Source of the DNA: Pseudomonadota bacterium
GTDB lineage: Bacteria > Pseudomonadota > Alphaproteobacteria > Rhizobiales > Tepidamorphaceae
Direction: 5' to 3'
Length of the DNA stretch: 5,471 nt
Assembly: GCA_023435545.1 (NCBI GenBank)
Contig: JAEYRQ010000420.1
Location: 1 to 5,471, forward strand
A program made the position numbers and the translations under genes. Shown one piece after another: positions 1 through 5,471 of this stretch (position 1 is the first letter of the stretch; the number at the start of each line of letters is the position of its first letter). The notes below the pieces were generated by a model. The model saw only the letters and a list, made by a program, of their open reading frames with translations, was not told where the DNA came from and ran no database searches.

Positions 1-872
1 ACGCCCGAGATCCGCTTCAGGTCGTCCGGCTTGCCCTTGCGGGCCGCCTTGATGCCCTTCGGCTTGTGGCGGTCGTCCACCACCGGGGCGCCGGCCTCTG
101 GCTGCGGCGCGCCGGCCGGGGTACGGGCGGCCTCCGCCTCAGGACGATCGGAGGCCTTCGGCTTTCCGATATTCTGGCGCCGCGCCTTCGGAGTGTCCGG
201 CTCTTCGTGTGGAGCGCCCTCGCCATGCGGTTCGGGCGCGGGCTTCGGCTTCGGCTTTCCGGCACCGTAGAGCGCGGGATCGGTCAGCGCGATCGGGCCA
301 CCCAGAGGCGCGGAGTGGTGGCGGCCGTTCTGCGGTCCCGGCTTCGGCGCTCCGCCCGCGGCAAAGGTGTCCAGCAGGGCCTCGAAACTCTCCGGAGTCA
401 GGTCCTCGTAGGTGTCCTTGAACACCTGCACCATCGGCGCGTTGACGCAGGCCCCGAGGCACTCGACCTCCTCCCATGAGAAGTCGCCGTCCGGCGAGAC
501 CTCGTGCGCATGCTCCGCGATACGGCTCTTGCAGATGGCGATCAGGTCGCCGGCCCCGCGCAGCATGCAGGGCGTGGTACCGCAGACCTGTACATGCGCC
601 TTCCGGCCAACCGGCTGGAGCTGGAACATGGTGTAGAAGGTCGCGACCTCGTAGACCCGGATATAGGGCATCGACAGCATGTCGGCGACGTAGCGGATTG
701 CCGGTTCCGACACCCAGCCCTCCTGCTCCTGCGCCTTCCACAACAGCGGGATCACCGCGGAAGCCTGCCGGCCGTCCGGATAGCGCCCGATGGTCTTGTG
801 GGCCCAGGCGAGATTGGCCTCGGAGAAGTCGAACGAGGCGGGCTGCTCGTGCCAGAGTCGACGTACGGCCAT
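1..872 (-). CDS. nuoE: NADH-quinone oxidoreductase subunit E (24 kDa [2Fe-2S] subunit), long C-terminal extension, 3' end outside window
   Basis: NuoE sits beside NuoF in the cytoplasmic NADH-oxidising arm of complex I and carries the [2Fe-2S] cluster N1a. The frame is open from the ATG at 872-870 to base 1 (290 full codons, no stop), so the gene is partial. The thioredoxin-like ferredoxin domain fills about residues 1-170. Its four cluster ligands are C97 and C102 in CGTTPC, and C138 and C142 in CLGAC. The family's helical part precedes them, with VATFYTMF at residues 76-83. From about 173 to 280 the protein becomes a low-complexity Lys/Pro/Ala/Glu-rich linker with KPKPKP. It ends in DDLKRISGV, which looks like the start of a helix-hairpin-helix domain, as found on many alphaproteobacterial NuoE proteins (recalled). 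Bacterial NuoE without this tail is about 160-220 residues. The start is supported by GAGGTGG (complement of 881-887) nine bases upstream, and by a single base separating it from the nuoD stop. Confidence 0.95.
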   Translation of the reverse strand, partial: MAVRRLWHEQPASFDFSEANLAWAHKTIGRYPDGRQASAVIPLLWKAQEQEGWVSEPAIRYVADMLSMPYIRVYEVATFYTMFQLQPVGRKAHVQVCGTTPCMLRGAGDLIAICKSRIAEHAHEVSPDGDFSWEEVECLGACVNAPMVQVFKDTYEDLTPESFEALLDTFAAGGAPKPGPQNGRHHSAPLGGPIALTDPALYGAGKPKPKPAPEPHGEGAPHEEPDTPKARRQNIGKPKASDRPEAEAARTPAGAPQPEAGAPVVDDRHKPKGIKAARKGKPDDLKRISG

Positions 873-873
873 A

Positions 874-2064
874 TCAGCGATCCACCTCGCCGAACACAAT
901 ATCGAGCGAGCCGAGCACGGCGGAGACGTCCGCCAGCAAATGGCCACGACACAGGAAATCCATCGCCTGCAAATGCGCGAAGCCGGGCGCGCGGATCTTG
1001 CAGCGATAGGGCTTGTTCGAGCCGTCGGAGACGAGATAGACGCCGAACTCGCCCTTCGGGGCCTCCACCGCGGCGTAGACCTGGCCGGCCGGCACCTTGT
1101 AGCCCTCGGTATAGAGCTTGAAGTGGTGGATGAGCGCCTCCATCGAGCGCTTCATTTCACCGCGCTTGGGCGGGACGATCTTGTGGTCGGTCGACGACAC
1201 CGGCCCCTGCCCCTCCGGTTTCCGGAGCTTCTCCAGGCATTGCTTCATGATCGCGACCGATTGGCGCATCTCCTCCATGCGGATGAGATAGCGGTCGAAG
1301 CAGTCGCCGTTCTTGCCGACGGGGATGTCGAACTTCATCTCCTCGTAGCATTCGTAGGGCTGCGCCTTGCGCAGGTCCCAGGCGGCGCCCGAGCCGCGCA
1401 CCATCACGCCGGAGAAGCCCCAGGACCAGGCGTCGTCCAGGCTGACGACGCCGATGTCGACGTTGCGCTGCTTGAAGATGCGGTTGTCGGTGAGCAGGCC
1501 CTCGATGTCGTCGCAGACCTTGAGGAACGGATCGCAGAAATCCCAGATGTCATCGACCAGTTCGGGCGGCAGGTCCTGGTGCACGCCGCCGGGGCGCACA
1601 TAGGCCGAGTGCATGCGGGCGCCCGAAGCGCGCTCGTAGAACACCATCAGCTTCTCGCGCTCCTCGAAGCCCCACAGTGGCGGGGTGAGCGCGCCGACGT
1701 CCATGGCCTGCGTCGTGACGTTCAGGAGATGCGACAGGAGACGGCCGATCTCGGAATAGAGCACCCGGATCAGCTGTCCCCGCTTCGGCACCTCGATGTC
1801 CAGCAGGCGCTCGACCGCGAGAGCGAAGGCATGTTCCTGGTTCATCGGCGCGACATAGTCGAGCCGATCGAAGTACGGGACCGCCTGCAGGTAGGTCTTG
1901 TACTCGATCAGCTTCTCAGTGCCGCGATGCAGCAGGCCGATATGCGGATCGACCCGCTCGACGACCTCGCCGTCGAGCTCCAGCACCAGACGAAGAACTC
2001 CATGCGCCGCAGGATGTTGCGGGCCGAAGTTGATGGAGAAGTTGCGGACGTCTACTTCAGGCAT
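874..2064 (-). CDS. nuoD: NADH-quinone oxidoreductase subunit D (49 kDa subunit, quinone site)
   Basis: NuoD, with NuoB, forms the quinone-reduction site at the junction of the peripheral and membrane arms of complex I. The 396-residue product is a full-length separate NuoD, not the NuoCD fusion of enterobacteria. It opens with [10 protein letters not shown] at residues 13-22. H21 corresponds to the quinone-binding His38 of Thermus Nqo4, and Y70 in RLDY to its Tyr87. The 49 kDa signature [11 protein letters not shown] is at 44-54, and the C-terminus [11 protein letters not shown] is typical. The frame is open further upstream, to an ATG at 2175, but that extension is Ser/Arg-rich, unlike the family, and overlaps the end of nuoC. 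The ATG at 2064 gives the family-like N-terminus. It lies 7 bases after the nuoC stop with a weak GTGAG ribosome site overlapping that stop, which suggests translational coupling. Confidence 0.98.
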   Translation of the reverse strand: MPEVDVRNFSINFGPQHPAAHGVLRLVLELDGEVVERVDPHIGLLHRGTEKLIEYKTYLQAVPYFDRLDYVAPMNQEHAFALAVERLLDIEVPKRGQLIRVLYSEIGRLLSHLLNVTTQAMDVGALTPPLWGFEEREKLMVFYERASGARMHSAYVRPGGVHQDLPPELVDDIWDFCDPFLKVCDDIEGLLTDNRIFKQRNVDIGVVSLDDAWSWGFSGVMVRGSGAAWDLRKAQPYECYEEMKFDIPVGKNGDCFDRYLIRMEEMRQSVAIMKQCLEKLRKPEGQGPVSSTDHKIVPPKRGEMKRSMEALIHHFKLYTEGYKVPAGQVYAAVEAPKGEFGVYLVSDGSNKPYRCKIRAPGFAHLQAMDFLCRGHLLADVSAVLGSLDIVFGEVDR

Positions 2065-2071
2065 GGCGAGC

Positions 2072-2674
2072 TCACTGCTTCGCTTTCTCGTCGCCGGGCA
2101 GCACGTACTCGGTGCCCTCCCAGGGGGACAGGAAGTCGAAGTTGCGGAATTCCTGGCTGAGGCGGACCGGCTCATAAACTACGCGCTTGGCCGCGTCGTC
2201 GTAGCGCACCTCGACAAAACCGGTCAGTGGGAAGTCCTTGCGCAGCGGATGCCCCTCGAAGCCGTAGTCGGTCAGGATACGTCTTAGGTCCGGATGGCCG
2301 GAGAACAGGACGCCGTAGAGATCGTAGGTCTCCCGCTCGAACCAGAGCGCGCCGGACCAGATCTCGGTGAGGCTGGGAACCGGCGTCCTGTCGTCCGTCT
2401 CGACCCTGACCCGGATGCGCTGGTTCTGGCGCGGGCTGAGCAGGTGGTAGACGACGTCGAACCGCTTCTCCCGCTCGGGATAGTCGACCCCGCAGGCGTC
2501 GATAAAGCAGACGAACTGGCAGCGGATGTCGTCGTGCAGGAACCGGGCCGTCTCGACCAGCCGATCAAGCGGCACCGACACGCACAACTCATGGTGCTTC
2601 ACCGTCCAGTCCAGCGACTTACCTCCCAGAGATTGGGCGATGTAGTCGCCGAGTTCCGCCAGCGCTTCGTCCAT
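2072..2674 (-). CDS. nuoC: NADH-quinone oxidoreductase subunit C (30 kDa subunit)
   Basis: NuoC is a cofactor-free structural subunit of the peripheral arm of complex I and packs against NuoD and NuoB. The 200-residue length matches stand-alone NuoC of alphaproteobacteria and the core of the mitochondrial 30 kDa subunit. The 30 kDa signature runs from E113 to L134: it starts with [10 protein letters not shown], has H127 and R131 at the expected spacing, and ends RRIL. It is followed by the conserved [18 protein letters not shown] at 135-152 and by [16 protein letters not shown] near the C-terminus. The ATG at 2674 follows the nuoB stop by 24 bases and has a GGAG ribosome site seven bases upstream. 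The C-terminal few residues (GDEKAKQ) are charged and variable, as usual. No missing motif or frame problem is visible. Confidence 0.97.
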   Translation of the reverse strand: MDEALAELGDYIAQSLGGKSLDWTVKHHELCVSVPLDRLVETARFLHDDIRCQFVCFIDACGVDYPEREKRFDVVYHLLSPRQNQRIRVRVETDDRTPVPSLTEIWSGALWFERETYDLYGVLFSGHPDLRRILTDYGFEGHPLRKDFPLTGFVEVRYDDAAKRVVYEPVRLSQEFRNFDFLSPWEGTEYVLPGDEKAKQ

Positions 2675-2698
2675 GCCAGTGCTCCGAGAGGCGCCGGG

Positions 2699-3280
2699 TC
2701 AGCGCTCGATGGTGCCGGTACGTCTGATCTTCTTCTGCAGCAGCAGCACGCCGTACAGAAGCGCCTCGGCCGTCGGCGGACAGCCCGGCACGTAGACATC
2801 GATCGGGACGACCCGGTCGCAGCCCCTGACGACCGAGTAGGAGTAGTGGTAGTACCCGCCCCCATTGGCGCAGGACCCCATGGAGATGACGTAGCGGGGC
2901 TCCGGCATCTGGTCGTAGACCTTGCGCAGCGCCGGAGCCATCTTGTTGGTGAGCGTGCCCGCCACGATCATGACGTCCGACTGCCGCGGGCTGGCGCGCG
3001 GTGCGAAGCCGAACCGTTCCGCGTCATAGCGCGGCATCGACATCTGCATCATCTCAACAGCGCAGCAGGCCAGCCCGAACGTCATCCACATGAGCGAGCC
3101 GGTGCGCGCCCAGTTGATGAGATCATCCGTCGCCGTGACCAGGAAGCCCTTGTCGGCGAGCTCGGCGTTGACGTCGCTGAAGAAGGGATCGTCGGTGCCG
3201 ACCGGCCGGCCGGCCGCATCGACCAGGCCCTTGGGGCGGGGCGCGACGAGCGTGTCGCCCGGCTCGCGGATCAGTCCCAT
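2699..3280 (-). CDS. nuoB: NADH-quinone oxidoreductase subunit B (PSST, cluster N2)
   Basis: NuoB carries the [4Fe-4S] cluster N2, the last carrier before ubiquinone, at the base of the peripheral arm. All four ligands are present with family spacing: the tandem pair C72-C73 in [12 protein letters not shown]137 in MGSCANGGG and C167 in [10 protein letters not shown]. The 20 kDa signature, [17 protein letters not shown], spans 153-169. The product is 193 residues. About 45 N-terminal residues precede the conserved core, which is normal for alphaproteobacterial and mitochondrial PSST. The open frame extends upstream to 3499, but only through sequence antiparallel in sense to nothing conserved and lying inside nuoA. 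The ATG at 3280 is preceded by GGGAG with a seven-base gap. It starts 10 bases inside the 3' end of nuoA, so the two genes overlap and are probably translationally coupled. Confidence 0.98.
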   Translation of the reverse strand: MGLIREPGDTLVAPRPKGLVDAAGRPVGTDDPFFSDVNAELADKGFLVTATDDLINWARTGSLMWMTFGLACCAVEMMQMSMPRYDAERFGFAPRASPRQSDVMIVAGTLTNKMAPALRKVYDQMPEPRYVISMGSCANGGGYYHYSYSVVRGCDRVVPIDVYVPGCPPTAEALLYGVLLLQKKIRRTGTIER

Positions 3281-3636
3281 TCCAGAGCTCCCTTGCGCCA
3301 CTCGTAGACGAACCCGACCGTCAGCACTCCGAGGAAGATCATCATCGACCAGAACCCGAACCATCCGAGATCGCCGAACGCCACCGCCCAGGGGAACAGG
3401 AACGCCACCTCGAGATCGAAGATGATGAAGAGGATGGACACGAGATAGAATCGCACGTCGAACTTCATGCGCGCGTCGTCGAACGCATTGAAGCCGCATT
3501 CATATGCGGAGAGTTTTTCCGGGTCGGGGTTACGGTAGGCGATCACGAACGAGGACACCATCAAGGCGAAGCCGATCACCCCGGCCACGCCGATGAAAAT
3601 GGCGATCGGAAGATACTCCTGGAGAATCTCCGGCAT
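3271..3636 (-). CDS. nuoA: NADH-quinone oxidoreductase subunit A (ND3 homologue)
   Basis: NuoA is the small membrane subunit of complex I that contacts the quinone-entry region, equivalent to mitochondrial ND3. The 121-residue product has three hydrophobic helices at about residues 10-33, 63-86 and 92-112. The loop between helices 1 and 2 carries YECGF at 45-49. C47 corresponds to the ND3 loop cysteine used to follow the active/deactive transition in mitochondrial complex I. FDLEVAF at 73-79 puts the conserved acidic residues D74 and E76 in helix 2. The start [10 protein letters not shown] is family-like. Its ribosome site is not ideal: GAGGAG (complement of 3651-3656) is 14 bases away and only AGG (complement of 3641-3643) is close. 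This is the first gene of the operon, with a divergent promoter region upstream. Confidence 0.97.
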   Translation of the reverse strand: MPEILQEYLPIAIFIGVAGVIGFALMVSSFVIAYRNPDPEKLSAYECGFNAFDDARMKFDVRFYLVSILFIIFDLEVAFLFPWAVAFGDLGWFGFWSMMIFLGVLTVGFVYEWRKGALEWD

Positions 3637-3696
3637 GACGCCTGAACGTGCTCCTCATGGCGGCGCGTTGCTGCACCGCACAGCTCCATCCTTCTC

Positions 3697-3721
3697 GGGG
3701 CGTAGAACTAGCCCACGCCCC
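3697..3721. repeat. 7-bp inverted repeat bracketing the candidate nuo -10 box
   Basis: GGGGCGT at 3697-3703 and its exact reverse complement ACGCCCC at 3715-3721 flank an 11-base centre (AGAACTAGCCC). The arm centres are 18 bases apart, close to two helical turns, and the candidate -10 box lies between them. It could be an operator for a dimeric regulator. It could also be a hairpin in a transcript that starts further upstream, or chance in GC-rich DNA. Confidence 0.35.
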
Positions 3722-3734
3722 CACCGAGAGCAAG
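3706..3734 (-). promoter_or_regulatory. Candidate sigma-70-type promoter for the nuo operon
   Basis: Reading leftward, CTTGCT (complement of 3729-3734) and CTAGTT (complement of 3706-3711) are separated by 17 bases. They resemble the alphaproteobacterial pattern CTTGAC-N17-CTATAT at four of six positions each. Transcription would begin near 3699, giving a leader of about 63 bases before nuoA. The position is right for the operon, but the match is modest and was found by eye. Confidence 0.3.
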
Positions 3735-3902
3735 CGCTGCCGGCCCTGCACCGAATGGTTTTGCGCAATTCACGCCCGCCTTCCCGCAGGTTAGCGGATA
3801 TGGCAATGTGTCGCGCGGTCCGGCCTTGCCGTGACCTCGAATACATGGAGGGAAGTCGGGTCGGCTCCAACTGACCGGGGCCGGCGGCTTTGGGGTGTCA
3901 AT

Positions 3903-4511
3903 TTGCGTATCCAGTTGCTTTCGTTGCTTGGTACCGGCGTGATTCTCGCCGGCTGCAATGTCCTCCACGAGGACAGGAACTCCTACATTCTGGGCTTCTC
4001 GGACGACGCGGTCGTTCGCGCTCCTCTCAAGTCGCAGGTCAAGTCGCAGGATGGTACGCAGGCGGCGGCGCAGCCTGGTGAGTTCGTTGTTGAATTCCGG
4101 GCACGGACCGGCCCGGACATCATCGGGCACACATTCATCGCTTATGGCCGGGTCGCGGAGGACCACTCGATCGCCGACGAGAAGACCGCCGGCCTCTATC
4201 CCAAGGACAATATCGGCGGGTTCGTCTTCGGGATCACCGGCACCGAATCGACGATGACGCCGGTTGCTCTCGACGAGATGATTCCTCCGAGCATCGTCTA
4301 CCGGCACCGGCTGAGCGCGGAACAGTACGCCCGGCTGCTCGCTGCGATCGAGGAGGCGAGGGCCGACCCGCCGGACTGGAGCTGGGCCGGCTACAACTGC
4401 AACAGCTTCGTCGCCGACATGGCGCGCGTGGTGGGCCTGAAAGTGCCCACCGGGTACACCTGGCTGGCGCCGATGCTGCTCGTCTCGGAGCTAAAGCACC
4501 TCAACGACTGA
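3903..4511 (+). CDS. Predicted lipoprotein with possible permuted papain-like (His...Cys) domain, function unknown
   Basis: The frame is open from 3831 (GTG). I prefer the TTG at 3903, because it begins a textbook lipoprotein signal, MRIQLLSLLGTGVILAGC. A GGGG ribosome site lies seven bases upstream, and no SD precedes the GTG. Lipidation would fall on C18 of the 202-residue product. Asn follows the cysteine, which under the E. coli +2 rule favours the outer membrane. The mature part begins with a polar stretch, then shows beta-like EFVVEFRARTGPDIIGHTFI and AYGR with H76, and later YNCNSFVADMARVVGLKVP with C166 starting a helix. A His in a GH(T/A)-strand before a Cys in a NC..F helix is the order seen in circularly permuted NlpC/P60-, LRAT- and DUF4105-like proteins. 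That would suggest a thiol hydrolase or acyl-group enzyme in the periplasm. This is inference from two motifs only, and the substrate is unknown. The gene is divergent from nuo with no obvious functional tie. Confidence 0.8.
   Translation: MRIQLLSLLGTGVILAGCNVLHEDRNSYILGFSDDAVVRAPLKSQVKSQDGTQAAAQPGEFVVEFRARTGPDIIGHTFIAYGRVAEDHSIADEKTAGLYPKDNIGGFVFGITGTESTMTPVALDEMIPPSIVYRHRLSAEQYARLLAAIEEARADPPDWSWAGYNCNSFVADMARVVGLKVPTGYTWLAPMLLVSELKHLND
4027..4050 (+). repeat. Two tandem copies of a 12-base unit inside the lipoprotein gene
   Basis: TCAAGTCGCAGG occurs twice back to back at 4027-4038 and 4039-4050. The unit is a multiple of three, so it adds four residues in frame (LKSQVKSQ) in the polar segment soon after the signal peptide. 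It looks like a replication-slippage duplication in a tolerant linker. Confidence 0.85.
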
Positions 4512-4526
4512 GCGAGGCCAGGCGCA

Positions 4527-4555
4527 GGCCGGGACCGGCCGCGTGGCTGGCCACG
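4527..4555. terminator. Two adjacent GC-rich hairpins between convergent genes, possible bidirectional terminator
   Basis: GGCCGG/CCGGCC pair at 4527-4532 and 4535-4540, and CGTGGC/GCCACG pair at 4542-4547 and 4550-4555. Each is a six-base perfect inverted repeat, with a 2-base centre (four bases if the innermost pair opens). They lie in the 66 bases between the stops of two convergent genes, where a terminator is expected. Neither strand has a T-tract after the stem, so the intrinsic-terminator reading is weak. Confidence 0.3.
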
Positions 4556-4577
4556 GCTTGGCGTCCGCCGAATCATC

Positions 4578-5390
4578 TCACTTCGCCCGGGCCAGCCTTT
4601 CTGCTGCCGCCGCTTCGCCAAGCTGGGGGATGTCGAAGCGCTGGGCGAAGACACCGCGGCCCGAGCCGTCCTGGAGCGCCGAGGTCCAGGCGGCGGCGAA
4701 GCGGCCCTGGTCGAGCGCGACGAGCGCGGGTGCGAACTGGTTGTGCTCGGTCGTCGTGTTCATCCGGAACTCCGCGTCGACGCGAGTGCCGTTGGCGGCG
4801 AAGCCCTGCGCGTAGACGCCATGACCGGAGCCGTCCTGGCGGGCCGACGTCCAGGCCGCCAGAAAACCATCACCGATCGCCGTTAATGCCGGCCAGAACT
4901 GGTCGTGCTGCGTCATCCGATTGACCAGGAACTCCGCCCCCGCGAGGTCACCAGTCTGGGTCAGCCGCTGGCCAAACACGTCCAGGCCCGAGCCTATCCG
5001 GCCAGGCGATGTCCAGACCACCACCGTCCCGGCGCCGAGCGCGGCGATCGCCGGCTCGCCCTGGTCGGCGCCCTGCGTCTGGTTGACCAGGATCTCTCCG
5101 CCCTGCGGTTGCCCTGCCTTGGTGAAGCGGCGCATATAGACGTCGAGGCCGGAGGCCGGCTCGTGCCGCGAGGCCCAGGCGACCGCAAACCCGCCGTCGC
5201 CGAGACTGGCGACCGCCGGCTGCCACTGGTCCCCGCCCGCCGAGACGTGCACCTGGGTCTCGACGCCCTGCCGCCGCCCCGCCTTGTCGAAGCGCTGGGC
5301 GTAGACCCCGAGGCCGGAGCCGTCCTGGCCCGCCGACTCCCACACCACCACGAAGCCATCGTCGCCGAGCGCGGCCACCGCTGGGCGCAT
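4578..5390 (-). CDS. C-terminal part of a tandem-repeat protein (54-55-residue beta-rich units), function unknown
   Basis: The 270 codons from the ATG at 5390 to the TGA at 4580-4578 consist almost wholly of one repeated unit. Repeat starts VYAQRF, VYMRRF, VFGQRL, VYAQGF and VFAQRF fall at residues 29, 84, 138, 192 and 247. A typical unit has a strand (V)YAQRF, a turn with a KAG-like motif, a strand E..(L)VN, a DQ..PA(V)AALGDG segment, a strand F(V)VAWTS and an acidic turn QDGSG. I recall such units in large secreted or surface proteins of alphaproteobacteria and cyanobacteria, often with hemolysin-type calcium-binding repeats. Four short strands per unit would fit a beta-propeller blade, but that is inference. 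The ATG is probably not the natural start: it lies in the middle of a repeat, lacks a signal peptide, and the repeat continues in frame upstream beyond a stop codon. The last unit breaks off into an Ala-rich tail, ERLARAK. Confidence 0.7.
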   Translation of the reverse strand: MRPAVAALGDDGFVVVWESAGQDGSGLGVYAQRFDKAGRRQGVETQVHVSAGGDQWQPAVASLGDGGFAVAWASRHEPASGLDVYMRRFTKAGQPQGGEILVNQTQGADQGEPAIAALGAGTVVVWTSPGRIGSGLDVFGQRLTQTGDLAGAEFLVNRMTQHDQFWPALTAIGDGFLAAWTSARQDGSGHGVYAQGFAANGTRVDAEFRMNTTTEHNQFAPALVALDQGRFAAAWTSALQDGSGRGVFAQRFDIPQLGEAAAAERLARAK

Positions 5391-5471
5391 CTGGTCGCCC
5401 GCGGTGTGGCTGTTGACCCGGATCTCCGGGCCGGCCCGGCCGCCCGCCTAGGCGAACCGCTGCGCGATCAC
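4581..5471 (-). repeat. Tandem array of five diverged 162-165-base units plus a partial sixth
   Basis: Units begin (minus strand) at 5471, 5306, 5141, 4979 and 4817, with a truncated unit from 4652 to the stop. Lengths are 165, 165, 162, 162 and 165 bases, all multiples of three. DNA identity is clearest around the segment encoding QDGSG, where GCCGTCCTGG appears on the plus strand near 4666, 4831 and 5318. The units are diverged enough to be an old protein-level array, not a recent expansion. Confidence 0.85.
5391..5471 (-). pseudogene. Upstream continuation of the repeat protein, interrupted by an in-frame TAG
   Basis: Read in the same frame as the downstream ORF, this stretch encodes VIAQRFA, a stop, then AGGRAGPEIRVNSHTAGDQ, directly joined to MRPAVAALGDDGF. 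It lines up residue for residue with the next unit, VYAQRFDKAGRRQGVETQV, at the same 55-residue spacing. The stop is TAG at 5450-5448, where the next units have Lys (AAG) or Gln (CAG). A single base change explains it: CAG to TAG as a transition, or AAG to TAG as a transversion. No start codon lies between the stop and the ATG at 5390. The gene is therefore either disrupted here or the base is an error. The 5' part lies beyond the window. Confidence 0.7.

Larger units (their letters stand above)
3637..3902. other. Divergent intergenic region between nuoA and the lipoprotein gene
   Basis: This 266-base stretch separates leftward nuoA from the rightward lipoprotein gene. It contains the weak leftward promoter candidate and the inverted repeat listed separately, plus an 8-base palindrome TTGCGCAA at 3761-3768. 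I found no convincing rightward promoter. The frame of the lipoprotein gene is open back to a GTG at 3831, but that part has no ribosome site and does not look like coding sequence. No tRNA or small RNA is recognisable. Confidence 0.6.

Noticed and set aside
139..741. 200-codon minus-strand open frame
   Set aside because: It is an alternative frame of nuoE. The true frame carries the four cluster cysteines and continues off the window, so the ending of this frame is irrelevant.
790..2160. 456-codon plus-strand open frame
   Set aside because: It lies antisense over nuoD, which has full family conservation. Long mirror frames are common opposite GC-rich genes, and this translation shows only Arg/Ala/His-rich composition without motifs.
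2065..2175. Upstream extension of nuoD to ATG 2175
   Set aside because: The extension is Ser/Arg/Cys-rich, unlike NuoD N-termini, and is the out-of-frame image of the nuoC 3' end.
2294..3307. 337-codon plus-strand open frame
   Set aside because: It is antisense to nuoC and nuoB, whose signatures are intact. The composition is that of a shadow frame.
3593..3874. 93-codon plus-strand open frame in the intergenic region
   Set aside because: It starts antisense within nuoA, is Arg/Pro/Ser-rich with no recognisable features, and has no ribosome site.
3637..3902. Possible tRNA or riboswitch upstream of nuoA
   Set aside because: No T-loop GGTTC/GAATC pair, no acceptor stem and no known aptamer core could be found. 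The only fold is the single inverted repeat.
3708..4307. 199-codon minus-strand open frame over the lipoprotein gene
   Set aside because: No motif, no ribosome site and no signal. The opposite strand has a lipobox and the patterned His/Cys motifs, so this is the shadow.

Overview
The window looks like ordinary chromosome from a GC-rich alphaproteobacterium. The evidence is the nuoA-B-C-D-E order with separate nuoC and nuoD, the close match of each subunit to mitochondrial-type complex I motifs, and a long Lys/Pro-rich C-terminal extension on NuoE that is typical of that class (class-level knowledge, recalled and not searched). I cannot place it below class with confidence.

Positions 1-3636 (minus strand, transcribed right to left) hold the start of a complex I operon: nuoA, nuoB, nuoC, nuoD and a nuoE that runs off the left edge. 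The genes are packed tightly: nuoA and nuoB overlap by 10 bases, and the later gaps are 24, 7 and 1 bases. Together they encode the first membrane subunit (NuoA), the quinone-reducing connecting module (NuoB, NuoC, NuoD with cluster N2 and the quinone site) and one [2Fe-2S] subunit of the NADH-oxidising module (NuoE). All diagnostic metal and quinone-site residues are intact.

Positions 3637-3902 are a divergent intergenic region. It contains a weak alphaproteobacterial-type promoter candidate for nuo and a 7-bp inverted repeat that brackets its -10 box. Rightward from about 3903 to 4511 lies a small predicted lipoprotein with a His...Cys arrangement suggestive of a circularly permuted papain-like (NlpC/P60/LRAT/DUF4105-like) fold. 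It is most likely started from a TTG codon.

Positions 4512-4577 separate two convergent genes and hold two adjacent GC-rich hairpins. From 4578 to the right edge (minus strand) is the C-terminal part of a protein made of 54-55-residue tandem repeats, probably beta-rich and extracytoplasmic. The repeat pattern continues in frame upstream of the first available ATG across a TAG stop codon at 5448-5450, so the gene appears to be broken by a nonsense change, or the stop is a sequencing error.

I see no CRISPR array, tRNA, rRNA, insertion sequence, phage gene or defence system. The items most worth a second look are the TAG in the repeat gene, the uncharacterised lipoprotein and the NuoE tail.
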